A stretch of DNA of 53,655 bases from Pseudarthrobacter cellobiosi (GTDB lineage: Bacteria; Actinomycetota; Actinomycetes; Actinomycetales; Micrococcaceae). The position numbers were made by a program, and so were the translations under genes. The stretch covers positions 9,820-63,474 of the forward strand of contig NZ_JAMXBJ010000027.1 of the NCBI RefSeq assembly GCF_023913755.1, written 5' to 3'. Below the pieces are notes generated by a model. The model was not told where the DNA came from and ran no database searches. It worked only from the letters and a program-made list of their open reading frames with translations. Of this stretch, positions 31,444-40,757 are shown piece by piece. How positions within the stretch are numbered: position 1 is the first letter of the stretch; each line of letters opens with the position of its first letter.

Positions 31444-32520
31444 TCAGCGGCTGCGCCGCGCCATGATGTCGTGGGCCACGTCCACCAGCTGCTGCGCGGA
31501 TTCGTCCCAGCTGAACTCCTGCGCACGTGCCACGGAACGGCGGGACACCTGTTGCCAGTGAGCGTCGTCCCGCAGTTTCTGCACGGCCGCGGCGAACTCT
31601 GCCGGTGATGCGGGATCAACGTAGGTTGCCGCGTCGCCGCCCACCTCGCGGAAAATCGGGATGTCGCTGGCGATGACCGGCGTGCCGAGGGCCATGGCCT
31701 CCACCAGCGGAAGACCGTAGCCTTCGGCGCGGGAGAGGCTCACCAGCGCGGTGGCACGTTTGAGCAGGACGGCATATTCGTCATCGGTGACCCCGTTGTG
31801 GAAGACCACCGTGGCAGCCGGCGGCACCATGATCTCCAGCTCGGCCCGGCGCTCGGCGGTGATCCTGCTCAGCAGGTGCAGGGTGAAATCAGGCAGCTCG
31901 GACATGCCGGCCACCATTGTTTCAACGTTTTTGTAGGGCATAAACGAGCCCATGTACACCAGCGAATGGTCCGCCCCGGTGGCAGGGTCGCGCGGTTCCT
32001 GGGCGGGCTGCGGGGCGTTGCTGATGATCCGCACCGGCCTTTTGGTGAGCCGGTACTTGGCCATCAGCGCTTCCGTGGTCCGGCTGATGGTGGCCACGGT
32101 GTCCGCCCGGTTGAGGAGGACGCGTTGCGGCCAGAACGCTTTGTGGTAGAGCCGCCAGAGCACGCGGACGGGTGCCGGCAGGAATCCCGGGGGAGCGGGG
32201 TGCTCGTAGTAGATGAGGTCGTGCAGGGTCAGGACCAGGCCGTACTTGCGCCCCCAGCTGCCCATGGTCTGCATGGGGCACACCACAACATCGGCGCCGA
32301 GCGGGTTGATCCTGCGGGCCACGAACAGCTCCCGCGGGGACAACGGGCTGTTGACCAACGTGTACGGAACATCCGGGAGCAGCGCCAGTTGGCGCGTGTC
32401 GCTGATGAGCATGGAAACGTCGGCCAACTTCGCCGTGGCGGCGATGAGGCTGGCTCCGTATCGGCTGATGCCGTCGTGATGGTCGGTCCGGGTGAATCGT
32501 GCATCGATGACAATCTTCAC
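31444..32520 (-). CDS. GT4-family glycosyltransferase
   Basis: A retaining GT-B glycosyltransferase of 358 residues. The N-terminal half (1-180) has IDARFTRTDHHDGISRYGASL and LTLHDLIYYEHP. The C-terminal donor domain has VYMGSFMPYKNVETMV and the EX7E-type SRAEGYGLPLVEAMALGTPVI (about 265), which binds the nucleotide sugar. No signal peptide or membrane span is present, so it acts in the cytoplasm or at the membrane face. Acceptor and sugar are unknown; cell-surface glycan or glycolipid synthesis is usual. It is the last gene of a four-gene minus-strand unit, overlapping the hydrolase stop by four bases, and converges with priA. Confidence 0.85.
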   Translation of the reverse strand: MKIVIDARFTRTDHHDGISRYGASLIAATAKLADVSMLISDTRQLALLPDVPYTLVNSPLSPRELFVARRINPLGADVVVCPMQTMGSWGRKYGLVLTLHDLIYYEHPAPPGFLPAPVRVLWRLYHKAFWPQRVLLNRADTVATISRTTEALMAKYRLTKRPVRIISNAPQPAQEPRDPATGADHSLVYMGSFMPYKNVETMVAGMSELPDFTLHLLSRITAERRAELEIMVPPAATVVFHNGVTDDEYAVLLKRATALVSLSRAEGYGLPLVEAMALGTPVIASDIPIFREVGGDAATYVDPASPAEFAAAVQKLRDDAHWQQVSRRSVARAQEFSWDESAQQLVDVAHDIMARRSR

Positions 32521-33446
32521 GCGGGGTGGTCCTTAAGGAAGCTGCGGATGAAGCCGGCGGCGGGGCCGGGCGTTTCGTAGTGGATCAGGTGGCCGACGCC
32601 GGGAATGACTTTGAGGACGCCGTCGGGGAGGAGCGCGGCGAGGCGGTGCTGGTCCGGCAGGGTGGCAATCTCGTCTTTTTCGCCGGCGACCAGGAGCACC
32701 GGCAGGTTCAGCTTCCCGGCAACCTCGGCAACATGGGCGCTGACCGACGCCGTGAACGATTCGAGGAGGCTTTCCCGGTTAGCGAACGCGCTGAAGTAGG
32801 CATGGTGCTGGCCGTGGATGAAGCGGCGCAGCTCTTTGTCGGCCGTCTTGGCCATGGCCTCGCTCATTACCCTGACGATCAGCGGGCTGCGCAGCAGGAC
32901 CAGTCCCAGCGGGCGGGGGAGCCGGGCCGCCAGCCGGTAGTAGAGGACAGCCAGCTTGGTCATGATCCCCTTGGGGCCTTCCAGGGCGGGCGCGGCGATC
33001 GGATTGATCAGGATCAGCGGTGTGACGGTGCCCGGGTGGGTTGCGACACAATGGGCGGCGACGATCGAGCCGAAGGAGTGCCCCAGCAGCACGGTGTCCG
33101 GGCCGAGGCCGAGCGCCGCCATAAAGTCGGTGACAAAGGTGCCGTACTGCTCCACCGAATGTTTCCCGGAGGCGAACGCGGCGGAGCTGCCGAACCCTGG
33201 CAGATCCGGCATGATGATGCGCATTTCCGGCAACTGGTCTGCCACGCGGAGCAGGCCGTGGTGATCGCCGCGGAAACCGTGGATGACCAGGATGGTGCGG
33301 CTATCAGGTGAGGCCTGGACGGGTTCGTAGGTCCAGTACGCCACGGCGGTGCCGTTAATCACGATGTCGGCGGCCCGGGTGCGGGCCGCCAGCCCGGCGC
33401 TGAAGAAGGAGGGCGCAGGGGATGGCTGTTGATCGGCGGTTTTCAT
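32517..33446 (-). CDS. Alpha/beta hydrolase
   Basis: 309 residues with the alpha/beta-hydrolase core. The oxyanion segment is VIHGFRGDHHG, followed by PDLPGFGSS. The nucleophile elbow is LLGHSFGSIVAA (Ser about 133), the acid Asp is in VAGEKDEIAT, and the catalytic His is in GVGHLIHYE. The cap region (about 165-225) is helical and basic. It is probably an esterase or lipase-like enzyme; the substrate is not visible. It lies 11 bases after the aldo/keto reductase gene and overlaps the glycosyltransferase start (ATGA). Confidence 0.82.
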   Translation of the reverse strand: MKTADQQPSPAPSFFSAGLAARTRAADIVINGTAVAYWTYEPVQASPDSRTILVIHGFRGDHHGLLRVADQLPEMRIIMPDLPGFGSSAAFASGKHSVEQYGTFVTDFMAALGLGPDTVLLGHSFGSIVAAHCVATHPGTVTPLILINPIAAPALEGPKGIMTKLAVLYYRLAARLPRPLGLVLLRSPLIVRVMSEAMAKTADKELRRFIHGQHHAYFSAFANRESLLESFTASVSAHVAEVAGKLNLPVLLVAGEKDEIATLPDQHRLAALLPDGVLKVIPGVGHLIHYETPGPAAGFIRSFLKDHPA

Positions 33447-33457
33447 GACCCTCGGTC

Positions 33458-34327
33458 CTAGTTGACGTTGTCGGGGTGGGATCCCGTGCGCTGACCGCGG
33501 TCAAGCTCGGCAAGGGCTGCCATGTCGCGGTCTGAAAGTTCAAAGCCAAAGACGTCCAGGTTTTCCCTGATCCGCGATTCGGAGCTTGCCTTCGGAATGG
33601 CGATGTTCCCCAGCTGGATGTGCCACCGAAGAATGATCTGGGCCGCTGTCCTGCCGTGTTCGGCGGCCAGGGCCAGGACCACGGGATCCGACAGTACGTG
33701 TCCGCGCCCCAGGGGGCTCCAGGCTTCCGTCCGGATGCCCAGGGTGTGGTGTTTGTCCCTGAGTTCGGCCTGCTGGAGCCAAGGGTGCAGTTCAATCTGG
33801 TTCACGGCGGGCACCACTTCGGCACTCTCGAGCAGACGGTCCAGGTGCGCGGGCTGGAAGTTGCAGACACCGATGGCCCGGACTTTGCCTTCGCGGTAGA
33901 GCGTTTCGAGGGCGCGGTAGGTGTCGGTGAACAGATCCCGCTTGGCGCAGGGCCAGTGGATCAGGTACATGTCCACGTAGTCCAGGCCGAGGTTGACCAT
34001 GGAGGTATCGAAGGCACGGAGGGTTGCGTCGTATCCCTGGTCATCGTTCCAGACCTTCGTGGTGATGAAGACGTCCTCGCGCCGCAGGCCGGGCGAGGAC
34101 TCCCCGGAGCCGCCGCTTCGGCTTTCGACATCCATGGCGGGGCCAAGCCCCCGTGCCACGCCGGTTTCGTTGCCGTACATGGCTGCCGTGTCAAAGTGGC
34201 GGTATCCGGTGCCGAGGGCCGTGGCCACCAGGCCGGATGCTTCCGCTGCCGGAACTTTGTACAGCCCGAATCCCAACTGGTCGATCAGCACACCGTTGTT
34301 GAGGCTGAGCCGGGGTGAGGTTTTCAT
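33458..34327 (-). CDS. Aldo/keto reductase
   Basis: An NADPH-dependent (beta/alpha)8 oxidoreductase, 289 residues from ATG 34327. The catalytic tetrad is present: Asp in HFDTAAMYGNE, its Tyr, Lys in ITTKVWND and His in YLIHWPC. NADPH-binding IPKASSESRIRENLDVF is near the C-terminus. It resembles the 2,5-diketo-D-gluconate reductase group, but with an insertion (about 65-80, Ser/Gly-rich) before strand 3. The frame is open upstream to 34396, yet that would overlap the regulator gene. The start at 34327 has a poor ribosome site and is probably coupled to the regulator ten bases upstream. Confidence 0.85.
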   Translation of the reverse strand: MKTSPRLSLNNGVLIDQLGFGLYKVPAAEASGLVATALGTGYRHFDTAAMYGNETGVARGLGPAMDVESRSGGSGESSPGLRREDVFITTKVWNDDQGYDATLRAFDTSMVNLGLDYVDMYLIHWPCAKRDLFTDTYRALETLYREGKVRAIGVCNFQPAHLDRLLESAEVVPAVNQIELHPWLQQAELRDKHHTLGIRTEAWSPLGRGHVLSDPVVLALAAEHGRTAAQIILRWHIQLGNIAIPKASSESRIRENLDVFGFELSDRDMAALAELDRGQRTGSHPDNVN

Positions 34328-34337
34328 AGCATTGACT

Positions 34338-35312
34338 TTACCCATTGGGCCAGGCGACACCGCCAAAGCCCACCAGGCGGCGCGCGGTGGCTTCATCCAG
34401 GATCAGGTCGGTGGCTAGGCCAGCGGAGAGGGCGCCCCGCAGACCATTGATCTTGGATGCGCCGGAGACCACGCAGATCCGACGCCGGACCTGGCGCAGC
34501 TGGGAGAGCGCCGGACCCGTGGAGCGTTCGTTCAGGACGATGCCGTCAGAGGATCCGTCACGCCGGAAAAAGACCGTGGCAACGTCTCCCACCACATCTG
34601 AATGGGCCAGCATCGTGAGGTCGCTTTCATCCAGGTAGCCACCCGCGTAGACGTGGCTCGGGTAGTCGGCGTGCACCGATCCAACGCCGAAGATGGCGAT
34701 GCTCATCCGGGCCTGCAAGTCCAGGATGCGCTGCACGCTGCGCTCATTCCACATGGCGGTTTTGGTGGCTGCATGGTCGAAGAATGCGGGAACAGGGAAC
34801 TGCTCCACGCGGGCGCCGTAGGCACTGCCGAAGCGGCGCATGATGTCACTCGCATAGGTGATACCGGTGGTGTGCATGTTGCCGGCGCCGTTCAACTGGA
34901 CCACCACGGTATCGTGCGTGATCTTGCGCGTGAGGTGCCTGCTGACCGCACTGAGCGTTGAACCCCACGCGACGCCGATGATCGCATTGGAGTCCACCAG
35001 CGGGCCGATGGTGCGGGCAGCCTGAATAGCCACGCGGTCCAGGGTTTCCGCCTCGTTCAATGACTCCAGCACCGGAACAACGTGCACGTCTACGTTGTAC
35101 TCGCGACGGATCATGCTTTCGAGCTCGGGACCCGTATCCAGCGGGTTGCGGATCTGGATCTGGACCAGGCCCGTGTCCCTGGCGGCCGACAGAAGCCGGG
35201 AAACCGTGGACCGGGACGTCCGCAGTTCCCGGGCGATCGCGTCCATGGTCAGGTCCTGGAGGTAATACATCTGTGCAGCCCGCAGCGCATCTGAGTGCCG
35301 GGAAGGCGTCAT
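34338..35312 (-). CDS. SorC/DeoR-type sugar-binding transcriptional regulator
   Basis: 324 residues. An N-terminal HTH (about 12-50) contains MDAIARELRTSRSTVSRLLSAA. It is followed by the SorC sugar-phosphate-binding domain (about 60-320) with GVAWGSTLSAVSRHL, VVQLNGAG and IFGVGSV. Such regulators sense phosphorylated sugars or polyols. ATG 35312 is chosen because GGAG lies five bases upstream; the frame runs on to 35564 but through the divergent glp promoter and the start of glpD. Its position divergent from glpDFK suggests it controls glycerol use, with glycerol 3-phosphate as a possible effector. It heads a minus-strand unit with the reductase, hydrolase and glycosyltransferase genes. Confidence 0.85.
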   Translation of the reverse strand: MTPSRHSDALRAAQMYYLQDLTMDAIARELRTSRSTVSRLLSAARDTGLVQIQIRNPLDTGPELESMIRREYNVDVHVVPVLESLNEAETLDRVAIQAARTIGPLVDSNAIIGVAWGSTLSAVSRHLTRKITHDTVVVQLNGAGNMHTTGITYASDIMRRFGSAYGARVEQFPVPAFFDHAATKTAMWNERSVQRILDLQARMSIAIFGVGSVHADYPSHVYAGGYLDESDLTMLAHSDVVGDVATVFFRRDGSSDGIVLNERSTGPALSQLRQVRRRICVVSGASKINGLRGALSAGLATDLILDEATARRLVGFGGVAWPNG

Positions 35313-35325
35313 TCCGACTCCATTC

Positions 35326-35375
35326 TGCACGTTTGTGCATAGTGCTTGACTCCATTTTCCATTACTCCAAACAAT
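35326..35375. promoter_or_regulatory. Divergent regulator/glp control region
   Basis: The inverted repeat TGCAC-GTTT-GTGCA (35326-35339) lies between the regulator and glpD and is a candidate operator. On the plus strand, TTGACT (35346-35351), 18 bases and AACAAT (35370-35375) form a plausible glpD promoter whose -35 is only six bases from the repeat. On the minus strand the repeat lies 13 bases before the regulator start, so binding could also autoregulate. Confidence 0.5.
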
Positions 35376-35433
35376 AGTTGAAGAACGGCGGTGCATCCGG
35401 CGGATGCCCGCACGCCAATAAACCCAAGGAGCA

Positions 35434-37296
35434 GTGTTGGGACTCAAAGATACATTCGGCCACAGCGGAGCCAGGCCCGCCCACAGCACCGTGCCGCGCG
35501 CATCGGTGCAGGGTCTGCGGAATCGTCCGTACGCCAAGGTATTGATCATCGGTGGTGGCATCAACGGCGTGGGAACCTTCCGGGACCTCGCCCTGCAGGG
35601 AGTGGACGTGGCCCTGGTGGAGCGTGGCGATTACTGCCAGGGTGCCAGCGGTGCGTCCTCCCACATGATTCATGGCGGCATCCGCTACCTGGAAAACGGG
35701 GAATTCCGCCTCGTCCGGGAATCCGTGGTGGAACGCAACCGCCTCCTGCGGATCGCACCGCACTATGTGAAGCCCCTCCAGACCACCATCCCGATCTTCA
35801 GCACCTTTTCCGGCGTCCTGTCCGCACCGTTGCGGTTCCTCACGCACAAACAGCAGGGCAAGCCCAAAGAGCGCGGCGCCTTCCTGATCAAACTGGGACT
35901 GAGCATGTACGACTCGTTCTCCCGGGACGGCGGCTCCGTGCCACGCCACCAGTTTCGCGGACGCAAGCGGGCCCTCGCCGAGCTGCCGCAGCTGCACCCC
36001 GGAATCAAATACGCAGCCACCTACTTCGACGCCTCGGTCCACAACCCCGAGCGGCTCACGCTCGATGTGCTCCAGGATGGCGAAAAGGCCGGGCAGGGCA
36101 GCGGCGGACCGGGAAGCTCAACAGCCCGGGCGAGCAACTATCTCTCACTTCATTCGCTCGGCGGTGTTGGCGGCGCAGCATTCACTGGCGACGGAACCAC
36201 TGGTGCAGGAACCGCGCCCACACAGTCCGGCACCACGGTGCAGCTCCGCGACGAACTGACTGGCGAGCTGTTTGATTTCACCGCGGACGTCATCGTCAAC
36301 ACCACCGGCGCCTGGGTGGACCTGACCAACGAAGCCATGGGGGCGGCGTCGGCCTTTATGGGCGGCACGAAGGGATCGCACATTGTTCTGGACCACCCGG
36401 TCCTGCTCGAGGCCTGCAAAGGCCGGGAGATCTTCTTTGAGCACACGGACGGCCGGATCGTCCTCATCTATCCCATGGGCGACCGGGTCCTGGTGGGAAC
36501 CACTGATGTCCTTGCCGACATGACGCAGGACGCAGTGTGCACGGATGAGGAGATCGAGTACTTCTTCAACCTGATCGGCCACGTCTTCCCGGACATCACC
36601 GTGCAGCGTGACCAGATCGTCTACACGTTCTCCGGCGTCCGGCCGCTGCCACGCCACGACGCCACCCAGCCGGGGTTTGTCTCGCGCGACTACCGGATTG
36701 AACGGCGCACCCCCGCTGCCGGGGCACCCGGCGCAGGAACCGCCGTCGAACTCAGCCTGGTGGGTGGTAAGTGGACCACTTTCCGGGCACTGGCCGAGCA
36801 CATGGCAAATGATGTGCTTGCCGAGTTGGGAATGGAACGGAAGGTCTCGACGGCGAAACTCGCCATCGGAGGCGGCGCCGGCTTCCCCGAGGATGACGCC
36901 GGAATCCAGAAATGGATCAAGGCGCATATGGGCGCCGGCAGGGACGCTGACCGCACCGCCGTCCTGCTGACGCGCTACGGCACGAGGGCAGCCGACGTAG
37001 TCGGCTACCTTGATGCCGGCCCGGACAGGCTGCTCCGTTCCACCCGTGAACTCAGCGTCCGGGAGCTGGAGTTCATGGCCCGGAACGAGCAGATCGGGCA
37101 CCTCATCGATGTCCTGGTCAGGCGTACGTCGCTCGCCTTCCGTGGACTTGTCACCGGAGAACTTCTTGTCGAGGTTGCGGACGTCCTGTCCGCCCCGCTG
37201 GGCTGGGATGCCACAGCCAAGACGGACGAGATCAAGCATGCGCGGGAAGTACTGGAGCGATTCCACCGCGTACAGATCCACAGCCTGGTCGTCTAG
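35434..37296 (+). CDS. glpD: Glycerol-3-phosphate dehydrogenase, FAD-dependent
   Basis: A membrane-associated respiratory oxidase of glycerol 3-phosphate to DHAP. FAD-binding GGGINGVGTFRDLALQG is near residue 40. The substrate region has SSHMIHGGIRYLENGEF, TGAWVDLTNEA and YTFSGVRPLP, and the C-terminal DAO_C domain lies at about 480-610. At 620 residues it is longer than E. coli GlpD (about 500). Part of the excess is a Gly/Ser/Thr-rich insert at about 210-270, where homologues have a short loop. GTG 35434 is only two bases from AAGGAG, so TTG 35437 may be the real start. It is the first gene of glpDFK. Confidence 0.92.
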   Translation: MLGLKDTFGHSGARPAHSTVPRASVQGLRNRPYAKVLIIGGGINGVGTFRDLALQGVDVALVERGDYCQGASGASSHMIHGGIRYLENGEFRLVRESVVERNRLLRIAPHYVKPLQTTIPIFSTFSGVLSAPLRFLTHKQQGKPKERGAFLIKLGLSMYDSFSRDGGSVPRHQFRGRKRALAELPQLHPGIKYAATYFDASVHNPERLTLDVLQDGEKAGQGSGGPGSSTARASNYLSLHSLGGVGGAAFTGDGTTGAGTAPTQSGTTVQLRDELTGELFDFTADVIVNTTGAWVDLTNEAMGAASAFMGGTKGSHIVLDHPVLLEACKGREIFFEHTDGRIVLIYPMGDRVLVGTTDVLADMTQDAVCTDEEIEYFFNLIGHVFPDITVQRDQIVYTFSGVRPLPRHDATQPGFVSRDYRIERRTPAAGAPGAGTAVELSLVGGKWTTFRALAEHMANDVLAELGMERKVSTAKLAIGGGAGFPEDDAGIQKWIKAHMGAGRDADRTAVLLTRYGTRAADVVGYLDAGPDRLLRSTRELSVRELEFMARNEQIGHLIDVLVRRTSLAFRGLVTGELLVEVADVLSAPLGWDATAKTDEIKHAREVLERFHRVQIHSLVV

Positions 37297-37339
37297 GCAG
37301 ACCAGGCTGCAGCCGGGGCGTCAAAGCGCTCCGGCCCAA

Positions 37340-37364
37340 CGGTCCTTCAACCCGCGAAGGACCG
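37340..37364 (+). promoter_or_regulatory. Intercistronic stem-loop between glpD and glpF
   Basis: CGGTCCTTC and GAAGGACCG form a perfect 9-bp stem with a seven-base loop, followed by AAAACAGAAAATAG and the glpF ribosome site. There is no T tail, so it is not a normal terminator. It could mark RNA processing or protect the upstream mRNA end, setting different amounts of GlpD and GlpF/GlpK. Confidence 0.5.
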
Positions 37365-37386
37365 AAAACAGAAAATAGAGGAGTCA

Positions 37387-38142
37387 ATGATGTCTCTTGG
37401 AATTGTTTTTCTTTCCGAAGTCTTCGGAACGGCGATGCTCACCCTGCTGGGTTGCGGCGTCGTGGCCAACGTGGCCCTTAAGGGCACGAAAGGCAACAGC
37501 GGCGGGTTCCTGATGGTGACCTGGGGGTGGGGGATCGCCGTCTTCGCGGGTGTTTTCGTTGCCGCCAAATCCGGCGCCCACCTCAATCCCGCCGTCACGC
37601 TGGGCCTACTCGTCAAGGGCAGCAAGGAGTACGCCCCGGACGTCCCGGTAGATGTCGCGTCCACGTTCACCTACTTCGGTGGTGAACTGCTTGGCGCTTT
37701 CCTGGGTGCTGTCCTTTGCTGGGTCGCCTACAAGCAGCACTTCGATGCCGAACCCGTGGAAGCCAACAAGCTGGCGACGTTTTCCACCGGTCCAGCCATC
37801 CGCTCCACGCCCTGGAACCTGCTCACGGAAATCATCGGCACGTTTGTCCTGGTCTTCGTCATCCTGACGTTCGGCGGGACGCCCTCGGGCCTTGGGCCGC
37901 TGGCGGTGGCACTGCTCGTGGTGGGCATCGGCGTATCCCTGGGTGGACCCACGGGTTATGCCATTAATCCGGCCCGCGACCTCGGGCCCCGCATCGCCCA
38001 CGCAATCCTGCCCATCAAGGGCAAGGGTTCCAGTGACTGGGCCTACTCCTGGATCCCCGTCGTAGGGCCGTTGGTCGGAGGAAGCCTTGCCGGCCTGGTG
38101 GCGTTCTGGGTTCCCATGATCATGCCTGCCGTCGCCGGTTAG
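37387..38142 (+). CDS. glpF: Glycerol facilitator (aquaglyceroporin)
   Basis: A six-helix MIP channel, 251 residues. Both half-helix motifs are intact: HLNPAVTLG (about 65) and [11 protein letters not shown] (about 197). The Asp after the second NPAR is typical of glycerol-conducting channels, and [13 protein letters not shown] follows as in GlpF. GAGGAG (37378-37383) precedes two adjacent Met codons; the second (37390) has the better spacing. Lying between glpD and glpK, it supplies glycerol. Confidence 0.95.
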   Translation: MMSLGIVFLSEVFGTAMLTLLGCGVVANVALKGTKGNSGGFLMVTWGWGIAVFAGVFVAAKSGAHLNPAVTLGLLVKGSKEYAPDVPVDVASTFTYFGGELLGAFLGAVLCWVAYKQHFDAEPVEANKLATFSTGPAIRSTPWNLLTEIIGTFVLVFVILTFGGTPSGLGPLAVALLVVGIGVSLGGPTGYAINPARDLGPRIAHAILPIKGKGSSDWAYSWIPVVGPLVGGSLAGLVAFWVPMIMPAVAG

Positions 38143-38191
38143 TAACCATTTCAAACACACCCACACACAAAATAGAGACAAGGACGTCACC

Positions 38192-39706
38192 ATGAACCAA
38201 TACGTAATCGCCATCGACCAGGGCACTACCAGCTCCCGCGCCATTATCTTCGACCACAGCGGCAACATAGTTTCGTCGGGACAGATGGAGCACGAGCAGA
38301 TCTTCCCGCAGGCGGGCTGGGTAGAGCACAACCCTGCCGAGATCTGGAACAACACCCGCGAGGTGATCGCTTCCGCCCTCTCCAAGGCGAACCTGACCCG
38401 GCACGATATCGCCGCCGTCGGAATTACCAATCAGCGCGAGACCGCCGTCGTCTGGGACAAGACCACCGGCGAGGCCGTCTACAACGCAATTGTCTGGCAG
38501 GATACCCGCACGCAGGACATCGTGGATGAGCTGTCCAAGGACGGCGGCCCGGAGCGGTTCAAGCAGAAGGTGGGGCTGCCGCTGGCCACGTATTTCTCAG
38601 GGACAAAGATCAAGTGGATCCTGGACAACGTTGACGGCGCGCGGGCCAAAGCGGAAGCCGGTGACCTGATCTTCGGCAACACCGACGCCTGGGTCCTCTG
38701 GAACCTGACGGGCGGGGTGGACGGCGGCGTGCACGTCACGGACGTCACCAACGCCTCCCGCACGTTGTTCATGGACCTGGAGACCCTGACCTGGGACGAG
38801 GAGATCCTGGGCATCTTCGGCGTGCCGCTGAGCATGATGCCGGCCATCAAGTCCTCCTCGGAGGTCTACGGCACCGTGCACACCTCTCAGCTGCTGCGCG
38901 AAGTTCCCGTGTCAGGCATCCTGGGTGACCAGCAGGCCGCCACGTTCGGGCAGGCGGCGTTCGAGGCCGGTGAAGCCAAGAACACGTACGGCACCGGCTG
39001 TTTCCTGATCTTCAACACCGGTGAGGAGATTGTTCACTCGAAGAACGGTCTGCTCACCACGGTCGGGTACAAGCTCGGCGATGCCCCAACGCACTATGCG
39101 CTGGAAGGCTCCATCGCGGTCACCGGTTCCCTGATTCAGTGGCTCCGGGACAATTTGGGCATGATCAGCAGCGCGCCGGAGGTGGAAACGCTGGCGGCGG
39201 CCGTTGAGGACAACGGCGGCGTCTACATTGTTCCGGCCTTCTCGGGGCTCTTCGCCCCGTACTGGCGTTCGGATGCCCGCGGCGCCATCGTGGGCCTGAC
39301 CCGGTTCGTCAACAAGAACCACATCGCCCGGGCGGCGCTGGAGGCCACAGCCTTCCAGACCCGCGAGGTGCTGGACGCGGTCAACGCGGATTCCGGCGTT
39401 CCGCTCACTGAACTGAAGGTCGACGGCGGCATGGTTGCCAACGACGCGCTGATGCAGTTCCAGGCGGACATCCTGGGCGTTCCGGTGATCCGGCCGAAGG
39501 TAGTGGAAACCACCGCGCTGGGCGCCGCCTACGCAGCCGGCCTCGCCGTCGGCTTCTGGAAGGACCTCGGCGAACTCTCGTCCAACTGGTCCGAGGACAA
39601 GCGGTGGGAACCGAAGCTGGACCAGGCCGAGCAGGACCGGCAGCTGCGCCTGTGGAGGAAGGCAGTCACCAAATCCATGGACTGGGTTGACGAGGACGTG
39701 CGCTAG
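38192..39706 (+). CDS. glpK: Glycerol kinase
   Basis: Phosphorylates glycerol with ATP; FGGY-family two-domain fold, 504 residues. Motifs are [16 protein letters not shown] at the N-terminus, [11 protein letters not shown] (about 83), [20 protein letters not shown] (about 250), [15 protein letters not shown] and [15 protein letters not shown] (about 410). ATG 38192 follows AAGGAC weakly. The trapped glycerol 3-phosphate is the GlpD substrate, and a terminator follows. Confidence 0.97.
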   Translation: MNQYVIAIDQGTTSSRAIIFDHSGNIVSSGQMEHEQIFPQAGWVEHNPAEIWNNTREVIASALSKANLTRHDIAAVGITNQRETAVVWDKTTGEAVYNAIVWQDTRTQDIVDELSKDGGPERFKQKVGLPLATYFSGTKIKWILDNVDGARAKAEAGDLIFGNTDAWVLWNLTGGVDGGVHVTDVTNASRTLFMDLETLTWDEEILGIFGVPLSMMPAIKSSSEVYGTVHTSQLLREVPVSGILGDQQAATFGQAAFEAGEAKNTYGTGCFLIFNTGEEIVHSKNGLLTTVGYKLGDAPTHYALEGSIAVTGSLIQWLRDNLGMISSAPEVETLAAAVEDNGGVYIVPAFSGLFAPYWRSDARGAIVGLTRFVNKNHIARAALEATAFQTREVLDAVNADSGVPLTELKVDGGMVANDALMQFQADILGVPVIRPKVVETTALGAAYAAGLAVGFWKDLGELSSNWSEDKRWEPKLDQAEQDRQLRLWRKAVTKSMDWVDEDVR

Positions 39707-39740
39707 GCACTCCGAACCGGTATCCGGACAGCAAAGAAGA

Positions 39741-39776
39741 GGGAGGGTGGCCCGAGGAGTGCCGCCCTCCCTGGTC
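39741..39776 (+). terminator. Terminator of the glp operon
   Basis: GGGAGGG-T-GGC (39741-39751) pairs with GCC-G-CCCTCCC (39761-39771), an 11-bp stem with one T-G wobble and a nine-base loop, followed by TGGTCTGTT. It sits between the converging glpK and the minus-strand secreted-protein gene and could serve both strands. Confidence 0.7.
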
Positions 39777-39824
39777 TGTTCGGGTCAGGACCCCAGGGTC
39801 ACCAACCCTCCGCCAGCACTGTAG

Positions 39825-40727
39825 TCAGGGTCCGTCGAGTTGGGCCCGCGGCGTCTTGGCGTAGACGCTTCTGCTGACCGAGTATGCCCGCTCATCCAGT
39901 TCCAGCGCTTGGGTGTTGACGGCCGCGAACTGCGCGGCGCCCAGCTTCTTCACTTTCACCAGGTCCATGAATTCCTGGTCGGGACCGCCGACGGCGGTGA
40001 CTTTCACCAGCCCTGTTCCGGCTGAGTAGAACTTCCGCTGGTGGCCTGCCTCAGGCGGTTCCAGCGGGTTGTATTCATCGATCACCAGTACATCGTCGTA
40101 GCAGCCAGTCGGGACGCAGACGTGCTGGTTTTTCTGGAACACTGTCCCGCAGTCAAGGAAGTCAACCTTGGGTGCATAGGCCTGGACATAGTCCGGCGTG
40201 CCGGTCCGGGGCCTGGCCTGCATGGCGATGCCGGCCTGGGCCTTGGCAAGCCCGCTGATGAAAGTGCTGGGCGCACCAACGAACTCGCACTTTTCGTATT
40301 CCTCCGGATATTCGCCGAAGAGCCAGACCGTTCCCTTTCCAGTCTGCGCAAAGAAGGCCAGCTCGGATTCCACCAGTTCGCCGTCCGAGTAGTCGCGGTC
40401 CCACAGGACACGGGTCTTGACGCCGTCAATTAGCTTGGTCAGCCCGGTGACTGTATGGACGACAGTGCGTGTGCTGGTCCCTTCGGCAGAGGTCACGGTC
40501 CCCGTCGTCGTGTACTGCATACCGGGCTTCAGCGGGAACCACTTGTTAGCGATCCGGGGCGTTGCCTGGAAATCCGAACGGTCAAAATTGATCGCGGACC
40601 CTGGCCCGCAGAGTTCCGGGGACGGCGGTGCGGCAGCCGCCGTGGGTGCCGACACCACCGGCAGCGATCCGAAGGCCAGCAGCGATGCGGACCCGTATGC
40701 CGTAAAACGATGTGCTCGAAAAGCCAT
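39825..40727 (-). CDS. Secreted protein of unknown function, last gene of the RND unit
   Basis: 300 residues. A Sec signal peptide (about 1-37) has a basic start, a hydrophobic core and a cleavage site after TAAAA. The mature part is beta-rich, without membrane spans, and has five Cys residues (in ELCGPG, EKCEF, LDCGTV, HVCVPTGCYD), permitting disulfides outside the cell. No catalytic motif or family was recognised. It begins 30 bases after RND permease B on the same strand, so it is probably co-transcribed and may be an extracytoplasmic substrate-binding or envelope partner of the pumps. That role is inferred from position only. Confidence 0.7.
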   Translation of the reverse strand: MAFRAHRFTAYGSASLLAFGSLPVVSAPTAAAAPPSPELCGPGSAINFDRSDFQATPRIANKWFPLKPGMQYTTTGTVTSAEGTSTRTVVHTVTGLTKLIDGVKTRVLWDRDYSDGELVESELAFFAQTGKGTVWLFGEYPEEYEKCEFVGAPSTFISGLAKAQAGIAMQARPRTGTPDYVQAYAPKVDFLDCGTVFQKNQHVCVPTGCYDDVLVIDEYNPLEPPEAGHQRKFYSAGTGLVKVTAVGGPDQEFMDLVKVKKLGAAQFAAVNTQALELDERAYSVSRSVYAKTPRAQLDGP

Positions 40728-40757
40728 CTCACGTGCCTTTCATACTCGTGGGATCTG

